Positions 1-5,989 of a stretch of 6,546 nt of DNA are shown here, one piece after another; position 1 is the stretch's first letter; the number at the start of each line of letters is the position of its first letter. The notes under the pieces are model-generated. The model was not told the origin of the DNA. It worked only from the letters and a program-made list of their open reading frames with translations, and did no database searches. Origin of the DNA: Deltaproteobacteria bacterium (GTDB lineage: Bacteria; Desulfobacterota; Anaeroferrophillalia; Anaeroferrophillales; Tharpellaceae); assembly GCA_013153415.1 (NCBI GenBank), contig JAADEO010000072.1:1-6546 (forward strand), written 5' to 3'. The position numbers were made by a program, and so were the translations under genes.

Positions 1-275
1 CCGCCGAGTACCCGGTCGAATTCGCTGATGTCGCAGGGTTTGCGGGGCTGCTTCTCATCGGCGATGGCGTTCAGGGGGCGGGGCTGGGCGGTTTCTCCGA
101 GTTCATCGAGGGCGGCCAGCAGTTGCGGGGTCTCATGCCGGTTATCGGCATCGTTTTCCGGCGGGGCTTCACGCATGCTCTCCCATTCGTTGCAGGCCGG
201 ACATTTGCCCAGCCATTTGGGACTCTGGTAGTCGCATGAGGTGCAGAAAAATGAGGTTTTGCTTTTTTTGGCCAT
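1..275 (-). CDS. radA: DNA repair protein RadA (Sms), N-terminal part, cut by the window edge
   Basis: RadA is a RecA-like, DnaB-like ATPase that helps branch migration and processing of recombination intermediates in the cytoplasm. Only the first 91 codons are present. The start shows the family's N-terminal zinc finger: CTSC at residues 11-14 and CPAC at 25-28, with the hallmark SPKWLGKC between them and an EW soon after. A hydrophilic linker follows (about 34-82). The visible part ends at EFDRVLGG, the segment that in RadA leads directly into the Walker A loop, so the ATPase and Lon-like C-terminal domains lie beyond base 1. The ATG at 275 is chosen because it gives the standard MAK-type start; it lies 4 bases after the rodA stop. 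The upstream GGGG is a weak ribosome binding site at long spacing, so translational coupling to rodA is likely. The identification is secure from the zinc finger and family layout. Confidence 0.93.
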   Translation of the reverse strand, partial: MAKKSKTSFFCTSCDYQSPKWLGKCPACNEWESMREAPPENDADNRHETPQLLAALDELGETAQPRPLNAIADEKQPRKPCDISEFDRVLG

Positions 276-279
276 CTTG

Positions 280-1470
280 TCAGCCCCGGCGGTGGTAGTG
301 GATGTTGAGGAGAATAGCGATCAGGATCATCGATGTCAGCATCGAGGTGCCGCCGTAACTGAAGAGCGGCAGCGGGATACCGACTACCGGCATAATGCCG
401 GAGACCATACCGATGTTGATGGCTATCTGCAGGAAAAAGGTGGCCGTAATCCCGGCCGCCAGGTAGCTGCCGAAGGTATCCTTGGTTTCCATGGCGATGT
501 TCAAGGCCCGAAAAAGGAAAAGCAGGTAGATGAAGAGCAGAAAAATGGTGCCGAGAAAACCCCATTGTTCAGCGTAGGCGGCGAAGATGAAATCGGTATG
601 CTGTTCCGGCAGGAAATGGAGGGTGTTCTGGGTTCCTTTGAGAAACCCCTTGCCGAACAGCCGGCCGGCGCCGATGGCGATTTTGGACTGGGCGATGTGG
701 TAGCCGGCCCCCAAGGGATCATTGCCGGGGTCGAGAAAGGTAGCGATCCGGCGACGCTGGTAGTCGTGGAGAAAATGCCAGCCGGTGAAGGCCGCGACCA
801 GTCCGGAGATGAGAATGGTGATGATGGTTCCGCGGGTGACTCCGGCGATCAGGATGACGATGCCCGAAATCATGATGATCAGCATCGCGGTGCCGAGATC
901 GGGCTGTTTCAGGATCAGCACGCAGGGCAGGGCAACGATCAGGGCCGGAACCAGCAGTTCCTTGAGGTTGTAGGGCGGAGGCAGGCGCCGGTTGCTGAAG
1001 TAGCGGGCCAGGGCGATGACCACCGTGAGTTTGACGAATTCCGAGGGCTGGACGTTGAAACTGCCGATCGAGAGCCAGCGGGTCGCTCCCATGTGGGTGG
1101 TGCCGGCCACCTCCACGGCCAGCAAAAGAAAAAGCCCGATGCCGTAGAGCGGGTAGGCGGCCTGGTAGAGGACGTTGTAGTGGACCAGGAAACATCCGGA
1201 AGCGACCACCAGGGAGAGGGCGAACCAGGCCAGCTGCCGGCGGCAGTAGGGTGTCAGAAAACCGGTGGTTTCGGGGGTATAGGTCGCACTGTAGATGGTG
1301 AGAATGCCCAGGCCGACAAGAATGAAAGTCAGGGCCAGCATCAGATAGTCGAAATCGTGCAGTCGACTGCGGTCGAGGGGCGGGTCGTTCAGCTTGTTTT
1401 TGGGCCAGGTGCCGAAAGCCCCGGAATGGGATGACTGCAGTCGCTGGTCGCCGCGGTTGATAAAATTCAT
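280..1470 (-). CDS. rodA: Rod-shape-determining protein RodA (SEDS peptidoglycan glycosyltransferase)
   Basis: RodA is the SEDS-family inner-membrane glycosyltransferase that polymerises lipid II during side-wall elongation, working with PBP2 (MrdA) and the MreBCD complex. The 396-residue product has about ten hydrophobic helices. Family signatures are GATRWL (128-133), QPSEFVKL (141-148), KQPDLGTA (188-195), PEQHTDFIFA (288-297, carrying the conserved extracellular Asp at 293) and the C-terminal GIPLPLFSYGGTS (364-376). RodA and FtsW are close relatives. The absence of an FtsW-like extension and the PEQHTDFIFA block favour RodA. Residues 1-40 are an unusually long polar N-terminus before the first helix (about 41-60), and no alternative start with a better ribosome binding site was seen. 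The gene begins 19 bases after the DUF1796 gene and ends 4 bases before radA. The usual partner mrdA is not directly upstream, which is atypical. Confidence 0.95.
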   Translation of the reverse strand: MNFINRGDQRLQSSHSGAFGTWPKNKLNDPPLDRSRLHDFDYLMLALTFILVGLGILTIYSATYTPETTGFLTPYCRRQLAWFALSLVVASGCFLVHYNVLYQAAYPLYGIGLFLLLAVEVAGTTHMGATRWLSIGSFNVQPSEFVKLTVVIALARYFSNRRLPPPYNLKELLVPALIVALPCVLILKQPDLGTAMLIIMISGIVILIAGVTRGTIITILISGLVAAFTGWHFLHDYQRRRIATFLDPGNDPLGAGYHIAQSKIAIGAGRLFGKGFLKGTQNTLHFLPEQHTDFIFAAYAEQWGFLGTIFLLFIYLLFLFRALNIAMETKDTFGSYLAAGITATFFLQIAINIGMVSGIMPVVGIPLPLFSYGGTSMLTSMILIAILLNIHYHRRG

Positions 1471-1489
1471 TGTATTCTCAGGTCTTCCA

Positions 1490-2173
1490 TCAAAACCGGC
1501 ATCTCAGCCAGTGAATGAGTTTTCCCCCGGGAGGGTGTTTCAGTGGGTAGTTGCGGAACAGGTGGTTCCAGCCCTGCCTGTCAGCCCCTTTCAGGGCGTT
1601 GTCATAGGGGGCCAAATGATCAAGGTAAACGTTGGCGAGCCGGGCTTCTCCCCAGGGCGGCTCGAATAGAGACCGTGGTTGGAGATAGAGGATAAGAAAA
1701 TCATGTTCGGGGTAACGGTTCGCCAGGGTGTCGCGCAGTGCGACAGCCTCCTTTCGGCTTGATCCCTGATTGTTTTTGAAAAAATAGAGTACTTTCTGTG
1801 ATGACGCTGCCAGCTTGTGCCATTTGTCAACCAGGTAGTCAACCTTGTTTTTTTCCTGGCGATAGATTTTGTCGAAATCGTAATCCGTCCGGAATGTGCG
1901 CTTGCCGATATCGGGGTCGAAGCGGGAATATAGCCGGGAATGGAACGCCATTCCCGAACCCCGATCGAAAACCATATGATCGACCGCCGCCGGCTCCAGA
2001 TTTTCTTTGAGAAAAAGGTCTGAGAAGTCGTTATTGATAAGTGTTATCAGGGCGTTGCTGGTGACGGTGGTATACCGGAAGAGGCTGCTACGTTGATAGC
2101 CGATGCGGCGGAACTGGAGCCCTGGTTCACAGTTATCTCCCAGGGAGATGTAGGCATCGAAGTTTTCTTTCAT
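1490..2173 (-). CDS. DUF1796-like putative papain-like cysteine peptidase
   Basis: The 227-residue soluble protein has no signal peptide or membrane helix. Its N-terminus (ISLGDNC at 9-15, then a FRRIGYQRSS block) matches the pattern I know from DUF1796, a family described as putative papain-like cysteine peptidases. C15 would be the candidate nucleophile and H78 (in AFHSR) or H66 a candidate partner. The middle (about 100-165) alternates a charged helix (KIYRQEKNKVDYLVDKW) with a VLYFFKNN strand and an FLILYL strand, also as expected for that family. Function is unknown; relatives often sit in polysaccharide or accessory loci. The start has only AAGG directly against the ATG and no properly spaced ribosome binding site. 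Five hand-counted sequence lines inside the gene average about 49% GC, against 63-72% in two rodA lines, which suggests acquisition. The family call is from motif memory and is moderately sure; peptidase activity is inference. Confidence 0.65.
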   Translation of the reverse strand: MKENFDAYISLGDNCEPGLQFRRIGYQRSSLFRYTTVTSNALITLINNDFSDLFLKENLEPAAVDHMVFDRGSGMAFHSRLYSRFDPDIGKRTFRTDYDFDKIYRQEKNKVDYLVDKWHKLAASSQKVLYFFKNNQGSSRKEAVALRDTLANRYPEHDFLILYLQPRSLFEPPWGEARLANVYLDHLAPYDNALKGADRQGWNHLFRNYPLKHPPGGKLIHWLRCRF

Positions 2174-2176
2174 CCT

Positions 2177-2232
2177 TGGCAGTTTCTGATGCGGGATTGA
2201 ACCCGCAACCCGAACGGGATTTTCAGACCCGT
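2177..2232 (-). pseudogene. tRNA 3'-half-like remnant (tRNA-Phe-like), possible integration scar
   Basis: On the minus strand this spacer reads like the second half of a tRNA. An anticodon-like arm has stem ACGGG/CCCGT (2228-2232 with 2214-2218) and contains CTGAAAA, the loop of GAA (Phe) tRNAs. Six bases follow, in the place of a variable loop. Then comes a T-arm-like hairpin TGCGGG/CCCGCA (2202-2207 with 2190-2195) with loop TTCAAT, and finally a CCA at 2177-2179. It is not a functional tRNA: the T loop is one base short, closing the 7-base anticodon loop would need a T-T pair, the acceptor side is too long, and no D arm or 5' acceptor strand lies upstream. It fills the gap between the acyltransferase and DUF1796 genes. 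Alternatives are a pair of regulatory hairpins or a weak terminator. Confidence 0.35.
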
Positions 2233-2254
2233 AAATTAATGTCCTGTAAAGCTT

Positions 2255-3670
2255 TTAGAAATCGCACTCGGTGCGGTTGGCGTATTGGCGCAGAAGGTCG
2301 GGGTTCAAAATCTCGTAGAGGTCCTTGGTTTCGGCGCCGGGCCGGATGAATTTTTTGGTACTGAAGATCTCGAGTCCGGCGATGATGCGTTTCCAGTCGT
2401 CTGTCGGGGCCGCTTTGCGCAGTTCTTCAAGCGAGAACCTGTTATTCGGATAGTTGGTTTCACAGAGGTTCAGGATCATTTGTGCGACTTCATAGGTCGG
2501 AGTCGGACGGATACCGTCCCGGACCCTGAGCATGAGGTCGCAGCTGAACTCCTCGAGATCAGGAATGGCATCGTGAGTGACCGTTAAGGGGTCTCCCAGG
2601 ACCACCCTGGTGGCGGTATGCTTGAATTGCCGGTATTCCCGGTTGAGCCGGGCCAGTTGCTGGATGAGGTCGCTGTAGCTGATATTGACTCCTTTGCGAC
2701 TCTCCTCGATGGCCAGATCTTCGGGTACGCAGGTGTAGGAGAGGGAGATGGGGACGAAATGAGCCTGGCGCCGGGTTTTGCGGACGAATTCAAAAACATT
2801 CTTGATGATGCCGACCTTGGGCTTGAGAATTTTGCCGCTGCGGGAACGCCCGCCTTCGGGATAGAAGAGATAGGGTTCGTTATGCAGCCACATGTACTGG
2901 TTGTGCTGCTTGAAGGTTTCTATGTAGACCGGGTTGCCCAGCCATTTGATCTTCTTTTCGATCATGTCGTCCCGTTTCAGCTGGCAGACATTGACTTTGG
3001 GCAGGATCTTGGCGGATACTCCCCGATAGAGGTTGCTGCCGCCGATGACTACCGGGGAAATCAGCGAGGCCCGGTTCAACGCGAAAAGGATCGGCAGATG
3101 GTCGGCGTTGGAAATATGGTTGGCGATGAAAAACACCGGTTCCCGGCCGAGGTGTTTCCGGATCGTTGCCAGGTTGCCGCGGCTCGCCTCATGCAGCCTG
3201 ATCGAGTTGATGAAGTTGTTGAAGATGCGCTGGGCCAGGGTCCTGAAGATGATCAGAAAGGCGGGGTTGAAGTCGGGAGCGATATCTTCAAGATAGAGGG
3301 CGGCAAGAAATCTCAGGGCATCAGGGCCCTCGAGCTCCTTGAGCCGTTCCAGGCGCTGTTCGATATTGCCGACTGCCTGTTGCAACCGCTTTCTCTTGTC
3401 CCCCCGGGCTCCGGGCAGTCGGCCTTTGAGCCGGTGCAACAGCAGGTTGTCGTGGATGATCTGGAGGTTCTTGGCTTCGAAAACCGAAAGATCGCCGAGC
3501 ATCCCGTCCCGGCCGTAATCAGCCAGAAGATGTCTGATTACCGCGTCGATCAGTCGCTGACGGTCGATACGGCTTTTGTTGACGGCAAAACGGTTGACCA
3601 GCCAGAGCAGAACCGGGCTGTCGCTCAGCCGCAGAAGAATGTCGATGCCGCGTTCCAGATTCATGGGCAT
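2255..3670 (-). CDS. PlsB-like glycerol-3-phosphate/lysophospholipid acyltransferase family protein
   Basis: This 471-residue protein carries the four blocks of the PlsB/PlsC acyltransferase superfamily, which moves acyl chains onto glycerol phosphate or a related acceptor at the inner membrane. Block I is NHISNAD (184-190; catalytic HX4D, H185 and D190). Block II is GGSNLYRG (210-217). Block III is YPEGGRSRSGK (270-280), with the EGGRSR signature typical of PlsB and animal GPAT/DHAPAT rather than PlsC. Block IV is VPISLSY (306-312). It is much shorter than E. coli PlsB (about 807 residues). The N-terminal part (about 1-145) is helical and basic, and a roughly 100-residue C-terminal tail looks winged-helix-like. 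No clear transmembrane segment is visible. The ATG at 3670 is favoured over Met3 because TAGGAGGGG, the upstream stop merged with a ribosome binding site, lies 13 bases away. The acceptor cannot be told from sequence; plsB itself is not claimed. Confidence 0.85.
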   Translation of the reverse strand: MPMNLERGIDILLRLSDSPVLLWLVNRFAVNKSRIDRQRLIDAVIRHLLADYGRDGMLGDLSVFEAKNLQIIHDNLLLHRLKGRLPGARGDKRKRLQQAVGNIEQRLERLKELEGPDALRFLAALYLEDIAPDFNPAFLIIFRTLAQRIFNNFINSIRLHEASRGNLATIRKHLGREPVFFIANHISNADHLPILFALNRASLISPVVIGGSNLYRGVSAKILPKVNVCQLKRDDMIEKKIKWLGNPVYIETFKQHNQYMWLHNEPYLFYPEGGRSRSGKILKPKVGIIKNVFEFVRKTRRQAHFVPISLSYTCVPEDLAIEESRKGVNISYSDLIQQLARLNREYRQFKHTATRVVLGDPLTVTHDAIPDLEEFSCDLMLRVRDGIRPTPTYEVAQMILNLCETNYPNNRFSLEELRKAAPTDDWKRIIAGLEIFSTKKFIRPGAETKDLYEILNPDLLRQYANRTECDF

Positions 3671-3683
3671 GCCGGATGCGGTT

Positions 3684-3690
3684 CCCCTCC
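3684..3690 (-). promoter_or_regulatory. Ribosome binding site of the PlsB-like gene, overlapping the upstream stop
   Basis: GGAGGGG on the minus strand follows directly on the TA of the TAG stop (3690-3692) of the MetE-like gene, sharing its G. It lies 13 bases before the ATG at 3670, a rather long spacer. The overlap implies that ribosomes ending the upstream gene restart on this one, so the two proteins are probably made together. Confidence 0.6.
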
Positions 3691-4715
3691 TAGCCGAGCT
3701 GGTAACGTTCGCGCAGGGTCTCCGAGAGCCGTCGCAGGGAGGCGAAAGCCAGGTTGACGGTTTTCTGCTTGTCGGGATTGATCAGGCAGCAGGTCGCCGG
3801 GGAGAGCAGGCTGCGGGAAAGCAGCAGCTCGCGGTCCAGGCCGGCATCGTAGAGCCCCTGCCAGGTATCTTCGAGCAGTTTGATCAGGGTCTGATGGGTC
3901 TCTTTCTTGAATGGCTCGATGTTGGTGGGAACGATGCCCCAGACGATGACTCCGCCGCGTTCGATGAAATTGATGATGGCGTGCTTGTAGAGGGGCAGGA
4001 CCCTGGCATTGGTATAGAGATCGATCGAGACGATGTCCATGTCGAAGCCTAAGAGGAAATCCCAGTCCGGATTGCCGCAGAGATGGATGCCCCGGGGGCG
4101 GTCGATCATTGCAAATAGATGGTTGATGTCTTCCCGGGCCAGGACATCGTCGTAGCCCGACAGCGCGCTGAAGATGAACTGCATGCCGGGTTCGTCGATG
4201 AACATGAAAGCGTTGGGGTTCTTCTCCTTGAGACGGGAGAGTTGGACGTTGACCCTTTTCGACATGAATTCGTAGAGAAAAGGCCGGACCATGTCGTCGA
4301 ACAGGATGGGACGGTCGTTTTCGTCTTTGATATAGAACCCGAAACTGACCGGTCCCTCGAGCTGACCGCGGATCGCCGGTCGGTCCTTAAGGTCGAGTTC
4401 CAGAAAGCGGTGGTAGACGGCCGAATACTGTTCACTGACATCGAAATATTCCGGCTCTTCGAAATGGGCCAGGGTTTCCTCCAGTTCGGCCATGAACTTT
4501 TCGCTGGAAAAGCGCAAAGTCTGGTTCTCGAGGTCGAGAATGATGCCGGGGAAATGTTCCGCCGCCTGGACATACATATCTTCGTAATAGCTGTAGAGCG
4601 GCATCTGGGGCCAGAAAGGGATATCGAGGGAGAGGGCCAGGTTCAGGGCCTCGTCGATGTCGGTGTGGGGCATGACCGCCATGGCGGTGGTCATCAGATT
4701 CCCGGGTAAAGTCAT
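3690..4715 (-). CDS. Stand-alone MetE C-terminal-like / UROD-superfamily methyltransferase-like protein
   Basis: The 341-residue protein has the TIM-barrel pattern of the superfamily holding cobalamin-independent methionine synthase (MetE) and uroporphyrinogen decarboxylase/MtaA. FIDEPG (172-177) matches the MetE IDEP motif. GIHLCGN (209-215) holds the H-x-C zinc pair (H211, C213). The strand DMDIVSID (225-232) sits where MetE has VITIE, GIVPT (260-264) matches the following MetE strand, and LLSPATCC (303-310) supplies the late Cys ligand (C309 or C310). There is no MetE N-terminal half. The family usually activates a thiol on zinc and accepts methyl from folate or a corrinoid protein; the substrate here is unknown. 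An in-frame ATG exists at 4763, but AAGGAG six bases before 4715 fixes the start there. The next gene is a PlsB-like acyltransferase, translationally linked. Superfamily membership is fairly sure; methyl transfer is inferred. Confidence 0.75.
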   Translation of the reverse strand: MTLPGNLMTTAMAVMPHTDIDEALNLALSLDIPFWPQMPLYSYYEDMYVQAAEHFPGIILDLENQTLRFSSEKFMAELEETLAHFEEPEYFDVSEQYSAVYHRFLELDLKDRPAIRGQLEGPVSFGFYIKDENDRPILFDDMVRPFLYEFMSKRVNVQLSRLKEKNPNAFMFIDEPGMQFIFSALSGYDDVLAREDINHLFAMIDRPRGIHLCGNPDWDFLLGFDMDIVSIDLYTNARVLPLYKHAIINFIERGGVIVWGIVPTNIEPFKKETHQTLIKLLEDTWQGLYDAGLDRELLLSRSLLSPATCCLINPDKQKTVNLAFASLRRLSETLRERYQLG

Positions 4716-4721
4716 GGATTG

Positions 4722-4727
4722 CTCCTT
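4722..4727 (-). promoter_or_regulatory. Ribosome binding site fixing the start of the MetE-like gene
   Basis: AAGGAG on the minus strand lies 6 bases before the ATG at 4715, close to ideal. The upstream in-frame ATG at 4763 has no such site and falls inside an inverted repeat, so the shorter 341-residue protein is preferred. Confidence 0.7.
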
Positions 4728-4741
4728 ACAACCTTGCAGGT

Positions 4742-4770
4742 CATTTTCTGGTTTGAAAAACAAGAAAATG
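4742..4770. repeat. AT-rich imperfect inverted repeat upstream of the MetE-like gene
   Basis: CATTTTCTGGTTT (4742-4754) and AAACAAGAAAATG (4758-4770) are reverse complements except for one position, giving 12 of 13 pairs around a 3-base centre. It lies in the 70-base gap between the acpS stop and the MetE-like start. It is AT-rich and has no T tract on either side, so it looks more like a dimeric regulator site or mRNA hairpin than an intrinsic terminator. Its function is not established. Confidence 0.45.
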
Positions 4771-4785
4771 TTCTGCTGAAAGCAT

Positions 4786-5214
4786 TTATTCGTGGGCCGA
4801 AATGCCCGTTTGGGTTGCGGGATTTTTCCCCGCGTCGCTTTCCAGGATTACAAAGGCCTGGGCGTATTCCTGCTCATGGGCCAGGGTGAGCCATGGCTCC
4901 AGCAGATCGTATTGTCGGCAGATCGCCGCAACCCGGTTGTGGAGCCGCATGCTTGGGCGGCCAAGCCGGTTATTCTCGATTTCGATATCCCGCCATTCGA
5001 TACCGTCCCGGAAACCGCAGCCCAAGGCTTTGACAAAAGCTTCTTTGGCCGCGAAACGGGCGGCGAAGTGGAGGGCCGGCCGGGCTTTGGCCATGGCATA
5101 GGTGATTTCTGCGGAGGAGTAGATCCGCTTGAGAAAACGATCCCCGGAAGTAGTGATGAGGTGTTCGATACGACTCACCTCGACGATATCACTGCCGATC
5201 CCGAAGATACTCAT
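4786..5214 (-). CDS. acpS: Holo-[acyl-carrier-protein] synthase AcpS
   Basis: AcpS transfers the 4'-phosphopantetheine arm from coenzyme A to a conserved serine of apo-acyl carrier protein, activating it for fatty acid synthesis in the cytoplasm. The 142-residue product shows both magnesium/CoA motifs: GIGSDIVEVSRI near the start (conserved Asp at residue 9) and RFAAKEAFVKALG (53-65, conserved Glu at 58). It also has the GRPS block (85-88) and the late LTLAHEQEYAQAFVI strand-helix (109-123), where the family commonly has a SHE-type sequence. It is slightly longer than the usual 120-130 residues because of a polar tail after about 126. The ATG overlaps the pdxJ stop as ATGA, a standard coupled arrangement known from pdxJ-acpS in other proteobacteria, and no separate strong ribosome binding site is close. 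Identification is secure. Confidence 0.96.
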   Translation of the reverse strand: MSIFGIGSDIVEVSRIEHLITTSGDRFLKRIYSSAEITYAMAKARPALHFAARFAAKEAFVKALGCGFRDGIEWRDIEIENNRLGRPSMRLHNRVAAICRQYDLLEPWLTLAHEQEYAQAFVILESDAGKNPATQTGISAHE

Positions 5215-5927
5215 GGCAGCAGGTTTTTCATCTCCCGTACCGCCCGCTCGAGACCGACATAGACGGCCCGGGCGATGATACTGTGGCCGATATTGAGCTC
5301 CTCGAGGCCGGGCAGGCGGGCGATCTGCGAGACATTGCGGTAATTGAGGCCATGACCGGCGTTAATGCGCAGGTCGCAGTTGGCGGCGGTGATGCAGGCC
5401 TGCTCGATCAGGGAGAATTCGTTCCGGACGTCGTTTTCACAGGTCGCGTCGCAGTAGCGGCCGGTGTGGATTTCGATGAACTGGGCTCCCAGTTCGGCCG
5501 CGGCTTCGATTTGCGCCTCATCCGGGTCGATGAAGAGGCTGACGATGATGCCTGCGGCCTGAAAATTTTCGATCACCGTTTGCAGACGCTGGCGGTTGGC
5601 GATCACATCGAGGCCGCCTTCAGTGGTCAGCTCGGCCCGTTTTTCCGGTACGAAAGTGGCTGAGTGCGGTTTTATTGCCAGGGCGAAATCAAGGATCTCC
5701 GGAGCCATGGCCAACTCGAGGTTCAACGGTACCTTGATGGTCTCTTTGAGCAGCTTGACGTCGCGTTCCTTGATATGGCGCCGGTCTTCGCGCAGGTGGA
5801 CGGTTATACCGTCGGCACCGCCGAGTTCGGCCAGGACCGCAGCGGCCACCGGATCGGGTTCGGTGATGCCCCGGGCTTCGCGGACCGTGGCGACATGATC
5901 GACATTGACTCCCAATTTTACCATCAT
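5211..5927 (-). CDS. pdxJ: Pyridoxine 5'-phosphate synthase PdxJ
   Basis: PdxJ condenses 3-amino-2-oxopropyl phosphate (1-amino-acetone-3-phosphate) with 1-deoxyxylulose 5-phosphate to make pyridoxine 5'-phosphate, the ring-closing step of DXP-dependent vitamin B6 synthesis. The 238 residues match the family's full length and TIM-barrel order: LGVNVDHVATVREARG (5-20), DGITVHLREDRRHI (39-52, with H44 and the phosphate-binding Arg region), NLELA (69-73, E71), the TTEGGLDV loop (101-108), VSLFIDPD (129-136), FIEIHTGRY (150-158), INAGHGLNY (188-196, H192) and LNIGHSIIARAV (211-222). The catalytic residues expected from E. coli PdxJ are all present. Two adjacent ATGs open the gene; GGAG lies 4 bases before the first (5927) and 7 before the second (5924), so the true start may be the second. 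The stop overlaps the acpS start. Confidence 0.97.
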   Translation of the reverse strand: MMVKLGVNVDHVATVREARGITEPDPVAAAVLAELGGADGITVHLREDRRHIKERDVKLLKETIKVPLNLELAMAPEILDFALAIKPHSATFVPEKRAELTTEGGLDVIANRQRLQTVIENFQAAGIIVSLFIDPDEAQIEAAAELGAQFIEIHTGRYCDATCENDVRNEFSLIEQACITAANCDLRINAGHGLNYRNVSQIARLPGLEELNIGHSIIARAVYVGLERAVREMKNLLP

Positions 5928-5931
5928 CTTT

Positions 5932-5935
5932 CTCC
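5932..5935 (-). promoter_or_regulatory. Ribosome binding site of pdxJ
   Basis: GGAG, within CGGGAGA, precedes the doubled ATG on the minus strand. Spacing is 4 bases to the ATG at 5927 and 7 to the ATG at 5924, which slightly favours the second start; the protein differs by one residue only. Confidence 0.5.
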
Positions 5936-5989
5936 CGTTGGAGTGAGTTTAAGCACGGTTCGGCTTATCTATCACAGAAGAGGAGGGGT

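Noticed and set aside
241..1434. Long plus-strand open frame of 397 codons opposite rodA
   Set aside because: It is rich in Asp, Glu, Gly and Gln, as expected from the antisense of hydrophobic codons in GC-rich DNA. It lies wholly over a clear rodA with intact motifs and shows no family motif.
2177..2254. Intact tRNA gene in the acyltransferase-DUF1796 gap
   Set aside because: There is no D arm or 5' acceptor strand, the T loop is one base short and the acceptor side does not fit, so at most it is a remnant.
2618..3757. Long plus-strand open frame of 379 codons opposite the PlsB-like gene
   Set aside because: Shadow of a real gene with all four acyltransferase blocks on the other strand; acidic composition and no recognisable domain.
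4119..4709. Plus-strand open frame of 196 codons opposite the MetE-like gene
   Set aside because: Antisense shadow; the minus-strand frame has zinc motifs and a strong ribosome binding site.
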